From NCBI GenBank assembly GCA_046705645.1, contig JBJKQE010000177.1:1-11917 (forward strand): 11,917 bases of DNA. Reading direction: 5' to 3'. This stretch comes from FEN-1297 sp046705645 (GTDB taxonomy: Bacteria; Bacteroidota; Ignavibacteria; Ignavibacteriales; Ignavibacteriaceae). Shown piece after piece: positions 7,190-11,917 of this stretch. The notes below the pieces were generated by a model. That model saw nothing but the letters and a program-made list of their open reading frames with translations. It had not been told where the DNA came from and did no database searches. Numbering within the stretch: the stretch's first letter is position 1; the number at the start of each line of letters is the position of its first letter. The position numbers were made by a program, and so were the translations under genes.

Positions 7190-7406
7190 AAAATATTTAG
7201 TTTAATCAAATTTCTGTTAAATCCTTTCTTAATTTTATTCCTATCTTTGAGAAGATTAATTGAAATAATTTGCATTTTCGAAATCTTCATTCTAATAATT
7301 TCTTTTTTTAGTTAAAATTTGATCTTTTTTAAGTTTATAATGAAATTTTATGTTGGTATAAAATCTGCTTGAGTTGAAAAACATATTTTAAAGTGAGGAG
7401 AATTAA
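7190..7406. other. Intergenic spacer between the two TPR genes
   Basis: These 217 bases are very AT-rich with no GC hairpin and no credible reading frame. TATCTTTG (7242-7249) fits the TAnnTTTG -7 consensus, but no TTTG-like -33 element lies at the right distance. The second gene may be read from upstream, from a weak promoter here, or both. Confidence 0.5.
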
Positions 7407-8012
7407 ATGAAAAATATTAAACCTGTTTTTATATACGGGTTTGGATTGATATTAGCAGCAGTAGTTTTCTGGATTGTTTCCAGTCAAAATAATTCAACTT
7501 CTAAAGTACCGGCAAGCAGTTTAAACAATATGCAAATGCCTAATGATAGTCTTCATAGAAGCCTTCAAAATCCCGGGAATCAACCTGATAAAGAAAATGT
7601 AATGGCAAGCGTAATAAAGAAGATGGAAATGCTGAAAGAGGAAGTTGAAAAATCCCCTAACGATACTTTGAAGATTAAGCGTTATGCTAAATTTTTAGAA
7701 GATGCTCACCAGTCGAAAGAAGCGTTAAATTATTTCGATAAAATATTAAAAATTGATCCTAAAAGAATCGATATACTTTATTCCGAAGCCTATATAAACT
7801 ATACAAACAGAAATTTTACGGAAGCCGAAAAATTACTTAAACGGATAATTTCAATTGATAAAAGCAGCCTCCAAGCATATTACAATTTAGGCGCGGTTGC
7901 TTTCAGCAGTGGGAATAAAGTTAAAGCTAAAGAAATCTGGACTAAACTTGCTAAAGAACATCCCAAGACCCAAATTGGGGAATTGGCTAAAAAGACGTTG
8001 GACCAGATATAA
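7407..8012 (+). CDS. Membrane-anchored TPR protein (second of a tandem pair)
   Basis: The 201-residue product starts at ATG 7407, six bases after GAGGAG (7395-7400). The layout is the same as in the upstream paralogue: a transmembrane helix (about 7-25), a polar linker with QMPNDSLHRSL (43-53), a charged helix (64-82), and about three TPRs (87-120, 121-154, 155-188). From QMPNDS onward roughly 77 of 160 aligned residues are identical, and DPKRIDIL is kept exactly. The transmembrane and first linker regions have diverged much more. The two are a tandem duplication, perhaps with separated partners. The intrinsic terminator at 8038 follows 25 bases after the stop, so this looks like the last gene of the redox operon. 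The function is not known beyond TPR-type protein docking. Confidence 0.8.
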   Translation: MKNIKPVFIYGFGLILAAVVFWIVSSQNNSTSKVPASSLNNMQMPNDSLHRSLQNPGNQPDKENVMASVIKKMEMLKEEVEKSPNDTLKIKRYAKFLEDAHQSKEALNYFDKILKIDPKRIDILYSEAYINYTNRNFTEAEKLLKRIISIDKSSLQAYYNLGAVAFSSGNKVKAKEIWTKLAKEHPKTQIGELAKKTLDQI

Positions 8013-8037
8013 TAGTAATACACATTTGTTTTTTAAG

Positions 8038-8063
8038 AACCGGGTTTGTCCCGGTTTTTTTTT
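8038..8063 (+). terminator. Intrinsic terminator closing the redox locus
   Basis: AACCGGG (8038-8044) pairs perfectly with CCCGGTT (8050-8056) around a TTTGT loop, followed by a T tract to 8063. It is the first convincing terminator in the window. Confidence 0.88.
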
Positions 8064-8178
8064 ATATCAGAGAAAGTTAATCATTGCTACATCTTATCCT
8101 GCTTTAATTTTCTCAATTAACAGGGCCTGGTAAATTTTTAATATCAAAATGTATATCTAATTAGATTTAAATAATAAA

Positions 8179-8210
8179 ATTGATTTTTAATATGATATAC
8201 TATAGTTTTA
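8179..8210 (+). promoter_or_regulatory. Possible promoter for the second barrel gene
   Basis: ATTG (8179-8182), a 20-base spacer and TAGTTTTA (8203-8210) resemble the TTTG / TAnnTTTG promoter with one mismatch in each element. The predicted leader would be about 40 bases, ending in a clear ribosome-binding site (AAGGTGAGG, 8242-8250). It lies after a terminator, where a new promoter is needed. Confidence 0.28.
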
Positions 8211-8257
8211 TTGCGGTTAGTAATTTTTAACATTAACAACCAAGGTGAGGTAAAGAT

Positions 8258-9490
8258 ATGAATAGAATTGTGTCAATAATGTTTTCTTTTATTTTTTTAA
8301 TAATGTTAATTTCTGTTAATGCACAGGATATTCAAAGAACAGGCGGACAGGCACGTATTTATTCTATGGGAGATAATCCTTACATAATTGATCCGGAATT
8401 TATTAAATTAAATCCGGCATGGGCATCTGACTATTACAAATTTCTTTGGGGAGATATCGGCACTAATGCAGGAACTACTTTCGGCGACCAAAGCAGCGGA
8501 CAGGTTGCCGGTTTAAATGTAAGGCTTAATTCAAGATTCACTTTAGGTGCACTGGTAACAGTTAACACTGCCAATCAGTTTGCCTCCATAAGTACCCTCG
8601 ATCCAAACAACCTGGTGCAAAGAATTAATAATTCAATAGGGCTAAGCGGGGTTGTTTCTCTAAATAATAATTTTGAAGCATTAGCTTCTTATAGATATGG
8701 ATCATCAACCTTTGGTTTAGGAATAGCTTATGCTGCTACTCAACATGAAGTTGATAATGTCGGATTTAATGCACGAACTGGAAATGCAAGTCAGTTCGGA
8801 ATTAATGCCGGGTTACTAACTAGGTTAACGGATAATATTATGATTGATGCGGGAGCTAGTTTAATTTTTCCTTCTGTTTCTTTTCAACCGTCTACAGGAT
8901 TAGCAACAAAGTTTTCACAGACAATAATTTTAATAAACGCTAGATCATTTATAAACGTTTCCAGAAGGCTGACTTTTGTTCCTTTGATCAATCTTCAATC
9001 GGCTTCCGGAAGTGCTGAAGTAAGGGGACAAAACGGTGATCTTGAATCTATTTTTAATTTAGGGCTTGGAGTTGGTGCAAATTACCGGCTGGATGATTTT
9101 TTATTAGCCGGCGGAATTGGTATAAATTTTAACAGTAAAACTTATCCCAGTGTACTAAATGTGTCACCTCAATATACCAACAGTTCTGTTGAATTCCCTG
9201 CCTGGAACCTGGGTGCTGAATGGATTGCAACAAAATGGCTTGTTGCCAGATTAGGATATATGGCTTCTACGTTTAACACTACAACGGAAGCACCGGTTTC
9301 ATTAACACAAAATAATAAAGAAATTATAACATCCTATACTCCCGGAACAGTTACTTTAGGTATCGGTTTAAGATTCGGTGATTTTTCTCTGGATGCTACA
9401 ATTAATAGCGACGTAATTAGACAGGGTTTAAACATGATTGGCGGCGGAGGACCTACTTTCGCTTATATTTCTACAAGTTATGCTTTTTAA
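8258..9490 (+). CDS. Outer-membrane beta-barrel protein, function unknown
   Basis: The 410-residue product has a signal peptide (1-22, ending SVNA before QD). ATG 8258 is set by AAGGTGAGG seven bases upstream. The mature protein begins with a conserved-looking segment (IYSMGDNPYIIDPEF...LNPAWASDYY), followed by many alternating amphipathic strands rich in Gly, Asn and aromatic residues. It ends STSYAF, the final Phe typical of barrel insertion by the BAM complex. The strand pattern and the early NPA segment recall the FadL/PorV-like barrels of Bacteroidota, but I cannot assign a substrate. It stands alone between two terminators, so it is not necessarily functionally tied to the upstream cytochrome locus. 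Confidence is high for an outer-membrane barrel and low for any specific role. Confidence 0.72.
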   Translation: MNRIVSIMFSFIFLIMLISVNAQDIQRTGGQARIYSMGDNPYIIDPEFIKLNPAWASDYYKFLWGDIGTNAGTTFGDQSSGQVAGLNVRLNSRFTLGALVTVNTANQFASISTLDPNNLVQRINNSIGLSGVVSLNNNFEALASYRYGSSTFGLGIAYAATQHEVDNVGFNARTGNASQFGINAGLLTRLTDNIMIDAGASLIFPSVSFQPSTGLATKFSQTIILINARSFINVSRRLTFVPLINLQSASGSAEVRGQNGDLESIFNLGLGVGANYRLDDFLLAGGIGINFNSKTYPSVLNVSPQYTNSSVEFPAWNLGAEWIATKWLVARLGYMASTFNTTTEAPVSLTQNNKEIITSYTPGTVTLGIGLRFGDFSLDATINSDVIRQGLNMIGGGGPTFAYISTSYAF

Positions 9491-9518
9491 CATAAACTTT
9501 TAAATAAAACTTCTTTAT

Positions 9519-9546
9519 AAAACCCGCTTTTTAACAGCGGGTTTTT
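9519..9546 (+). terminator. Intrinsic terminator after the second barrel gene
   Basis: AAAACCCGC (9519-9527) pairs perfectly with GCGGGTTTT (9537-9545) around a nine-base loop. The U tract is short and partly shared with the stem. The A tract on the 5' side means the hairpin could also work in the reverse direction. Confidence 0.85.
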
Positions 9547-9602
9547 ATATTTATAAAATCAATAAAAATTTTCCGAAACTTTTAGTCTACTAATTCTAAT
9601 GT

Positions 9603-9632
9603 TTTGTAATAATATAATTATTCCTATCTTAC
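9603..9632 (+). promoter_or_regulatory. Possible promoter for the PHP gene
   Basis: TTTG (9603-9606), an 18-base spacer and TATCTTAC (9625-9632) approximate the Bacteroidota TTTG / TAnnTTTG promoter. Two of the four final bases differ from the consensus. The position suits a short leader before ATG 9655. Chance similarity in AT-rich DNA cannot be excluded. Confidence 0.25.
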
Positions 9633-9654
9633 CATTACAAAAAAATATAAAAAG

Positions 9655-10704
9655 ATGTTTGAATACGTTGGTGCTATACATATGCATTCGATCTTTTCCG
9701 ACGGTTCGGGAGAAGTTCCCGATATTGCAAAATTCGCCGATGAGGTCGGATTGGATTTCATTATACTAACCGATCATAATACTTTAAGAGCATTAAATGA
9801 AGGTTATGAAGGCTGGTACAACAATACTTTATTATTGGTGGGCTGCGAAATAAATGATAAAGAAAATAAAAACCATTATCTTGCATTTGGTATTGAAGAT
9901 GCTTTTTCAACAAGAATTTCTGCTAAAGAATATGTTAGAAAAGTTAAGGAAGCCGGAGGAATAGGATTTTTAGCCCACCCTCATGAAAAAAGAACCCACA
10001 TGAAAGAACATCCGCCTTACCCTTGGATTGAATGGGATACTGAAAACTTTACTGGAATAGAAGTATGGAATCACATGTCGGAATGGATGGAAAATCTTAC
10101 GGAACAAAATAAGTATCAAAATTTTATTCATCCGTTAAAATCCATTACAAAACCTTCGGAGGAAACTCTTAAAGTATGGGACGAATTAAATAAGAAAAGA
10201 CGTGTTGTCGGAATAGGCGGGGTGGATGCACATGCTCATAAATATAATGTCCTCGGATTTTTTGAAGTTGAAATTTTCCCGTACAAAGTTTTATTTAAAT
10301 CTATTAGAACGCATATCCTAACAAAAAATGAAATAGTTAGAGACGAAGATCCAAAAGAAATTGATAATCCGAAAAAAATAATTTATGATGCTTTGAAAAA
10401 CGGAATGTGTTTTTTCAGTAATGATTACCATGCTGATTCAAAGGGATTCAGATTCTTTGCCGAGGCCGATCATATAAAATATAATATGGGCGAAATAATT
10501 AATAAAGGCGGCAAGGTTAAGTTTAAAGTATTAGTCCCGGCTCAAACATCAGAAATTAAATTGATAAAAAACGGAAAGCAAATTGACTCTGTTGAAAACA
10601 GCGAGTGTGAATTTATTGTAGATAAAAACGGTGCATATAGAGTTGAAGTTTATTTAAATGGAAATGCATGGATATATTCCAACCATATAAGAGTGGCAAG
10701 TTAG
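9655..10704 (+). CDS. PHP-domain metal-dependent phosphoesterase
   Basis: The 349-residue product has the PHP metal-site motifs in order: HMHSIFSDGS (His9, His11, Asp16), TDHNT (Asp40, His41), GCEI (Glu65), AHPH (His108) and DAHAH (Asp191, His193). These define a multinuclear metal centre that hydrolyses phosphoesters in this superfamily (histidinol phosphatase, polymerase PHP domains, RNase AM relatives). The substrate cannot be told from sequence. Residues about 285-349 form a small beta-sandwich-like tail ending WIYSNHIRV, a layout I associate with stand-alone PHP proteins of about 350 residues. There is no signal peptide, so it should be cytoplasmic. There is no strong ribosome-binding site; the A-rich leader (AAAAAAATATAAAAAG) is usual for this group. 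It converges on the next gene with only 31 bases between stops and no clear hairpin. Confidence 0.85.
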   Translation: MFEYVGAIHMHSIFSDGSGEVPDIAKFADEVGLDFIILTDHNTLRALNEGYEGWYNNTLLLVGCEINDKENKNHYLAFGIEDAFSTRISAKEYVRKVKEAGGIGFLAHPHEKRTHMKEHPPYPWIEWDTENFTGIEVWNHMSEWMENLTEQNKYQNFIHPLKSITKPSEETLKVWDELNKKRRVVGIGGVDAHAHKYNVLGFFEVEIFPYKVLFKSIRTHILTKNEIVRDEDPKEIDNPKKIIYDALKNGMCFFSNDYHADSKGFRFFAEADHIKYNMGEIINKGGKVKFKVLVPAQTSEIKLIKNGKQIDSVENSECEFIVDKNGAYRVEVYLNGNAWIYSNHIRVAS

Positions 10705-10735
10705 CTTTATATTTTTTCTTTAAACGTAATTTATA

Positions 10736-11548
10736 TTAGTTATCATCCAATATTTTTAAATTTTCTTTTATAAGTTCCTGATAAGGTTTGTGTTTGTAAG
10801 TTTTAATATAGTCCTTATAAATCTTATCGGGATTATATCTTGATCGTTCGATGTTCTCGCATTCCTCCAGCCTTTTTATAGTTTCACACACTGCTGCCTT
10901 TACATCCGACTTACCTTCAATTTCACCCAGATTTTCTTTTATTAGTTTTTCTTGAGTGAAGGGAATAGAAGAATAAATTATTGCGAGATCTTTAGCTTTG
11001 CTTTTGCCGTTAGGCTTATATTGTTTATAAATACCAAGCTTATTTAAAATATCTTTTTGATTATTTTTTACAAAGATTAAGGAAAATGTCTTGATTAATT
11101 GAATATATTCGTCGGTATGACGCTGCAATAAATGTTTGTAAAACAACGATGTCTTATCATCGCAGCGGGTATCGCTTTCATATTGTTCCAGCGAATTATC
11201 GAGAGCCTTATCGGTTTTTATTTTTTCAAATATTTTTAACGAAAAGTAATTGTGAATTGCATCCACAATATATTTATAGTTCTGATCGTCTTTAAACTCA
11301 AAACGGAACTCTTTATTTAATACGGAAATAAAATCTTCAACAATTTCAAATACCAGATTATATGATTTTCTGTAATATGCCTGGAACAAAGTTAAATTGA
11401 GGGGGTCATGATTGAAATTGTGATTATGAACTTCCTTATTATTAAGATGTACCGGATCTATCTTTGCAGGAAATTCAATTTTTTTTAAATCCCGATTATT
11501 AATTTCATTTCTATCGCTTTTTGTTTCAAGCGATGTTTTCACATCCAT
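10736..11548 (-). CDS. Hypothetical protein, unrecognised
   Basis: The 270-residue product is read on the minus strand from ATG at 11548-11546, with AGGGA six bases upstream (11555-11559), a good ribosome-binding site that supports this start. I do not recognise a family. It has no signal peptide or transmembrane segment, and it is rich in Lys, Glu, Asp and Asn, so it should be soluble and cytoplasmic. Residues 1-50 are polar and look disordered, including a His/Asn-rich patch (VHNHNFNHD). From about residue 52 to the end the composition suggests mainly alpha helices, including hydrophobic positions in YIQLIKTFSLIFV (about 153-165). The C-terminus repeats a local theme, KLIKENLGEI and ELIKENLKIL. 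It is the only minus-strand gene here, and nothing around it suggests its role. Confidence 0.6.
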   Translation of the reverse strand: MDVKTSLETKSDRNEINNRDLKKIEFPAKIDPVHLNNKEVHNHNFNHDPLNLTLFQAYYRKSYNLVFEIVEDFISVLNKEFRFEFKDDQNYKYIVDAIHNYFSLKIFEKIKTDKALDNSLEQYESDTRCDDKTSLFYKHLLQRHTDEYIQLIKTFSLIFVKNNQKDILNKLGIYKQYKPNGKSKAKDLAIIYSSIPFTQEKLIKENLGEIEGKSDVKAAVCETIKRLEECENIERSRYNPDKIYKDYIKTYKHKPYQELIKENLKILDDN

Positions 11549-11917
11549 CTAAAATCCCTTAGAATAAAAGTCACTCAATTATTTTGATATAAAACCAAAA
11601 TATTCCCCATTATCCGTTATAACTTAACTATTGAATTTATAAATTACAATCATAAATATATAAATAATCTTAAAATAGAATTATTGCGTTAGCTAAGGTT
11701 ATTATTTGATTTTTCATAAAAAGCAGCATTATCAAATTTTAAATTATATCACTTTTGAAAACTTAGTATGATTGAATTAATTATTTTATTATATTAATAA
11801 TAATTGTTAAATATGATAAAAATAAGTACCGCTAATCATTCAATAATAAATAGGGGCTTTTGTTAACTATTAGAATTATCAAAAGCTGTTAAATACAGAA
11901 AATGGGAAAACAATTTA
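11549..11917. other. AT-rich non-coding stretch at the window end
   Basis: These 369 bases include the leader of the minus-strand gene. I see no convincing gene, tRNA or GC-rich terminator. The only structure is an imperfect inverted repeat at 11856-11886. An ATG at 11902 followed by GGAAAACAATTT could open a gene that continues past the window, but it has no ribosome-binding site and only five codons are visible. Confidence 0.5.
11856..11886. repeat. Imperfect inverted repeat
   Basis: GCTTTTG (11856-11862) and CAAAAGC (11880-11886) are exact reverse complements with 17 bases between them. Three more pairs are possible inside after one mismatch. It could be a weak hairpin or an operator for a gene beyond the window. 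Chance is also plausible in such AT-rich DNA. Confidence 0.3.

Noticed and set aside
7897..8133. A small gene overlapping the end of the second TPR gene.
   Set aside because: It shares bases with a well-supported gene, runs straight through a strong terminator and has no ribosome-binding site.
8180..8201. A sigma-70 style promoter, TTGATT with TATACT.
   Set aside because: The spacer is only 10 bases, far below the usual 16-18.

Overview
The window is AT-rich and gene-dense. It looks like the chromosome of a Gram-negative bacterium of the Bacteroidota / Chlorobiota / Ignavibacteriota assemblage. The grounds are two outer-membrane beta-barrels ending in an aromatic residue, very haem-rich periplasmic cytochromes, mostly ATG starts with A/T-rich leaders, and several sequences resembling the TTTG / TAnnTTTG promoter of Bacteroidota. 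Ignavibacteria is my best guess, but this is inference: there is no rRNA or marker gene in the window.

Bases 1-8063 read as one redox locus on the plus strand, closed by the first strong intrinsic terminator. In order it encodes: (i) a membrane-anchored NAD(P)H/FAD oxidoreductase with an N-terminal ferredoxin-like domain (5' end cut off by the window); (ii) a 20-haem c-type cytochrome; (iii) a 25-haem c-type cytochrome whose start overlaps the last haem motif of gene ii; (iv) an exported outer-membrane beta-barrel; (v, vi) two tandem, paralogous, membrane-anchored TPR proteins. The two cytochromes carry 45 predicted haem sites and are built from the same three-haem module, about 72-79 residues long. 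A membrane oxidoreductase, giant periplasmic cytochromes and a porin-like barrel together suggest electron transfer across the cell envelope, possibly extracellular electron transfer of a porin-cytochrome type. That role is inferred from gene content only.

Bases 8064-9546 hold a separate gene for another outer-membrane beta-barrel, with its own leader and a strong terminator. Bases 9655-10704 encode a PHP-family metal-dependent phosphoesterase with a small C-terminal beta domain. A convergent minus-strand gene (10736-11548) encodes a soluble protein I do not recognise. The last 369 bases are AT-rich and apparently non-coding, with one modest inverted repeat.

The features most worth a second look are the regular 72-residue, three-haem array in the 25-haem cytochrome, the ferredoxin domain in which the second cysteine of both motifs is replaced (Ser and His), the apparently permuted flavin domain of the same protein, and the dual-coding overlap between the two cytochrome genes.
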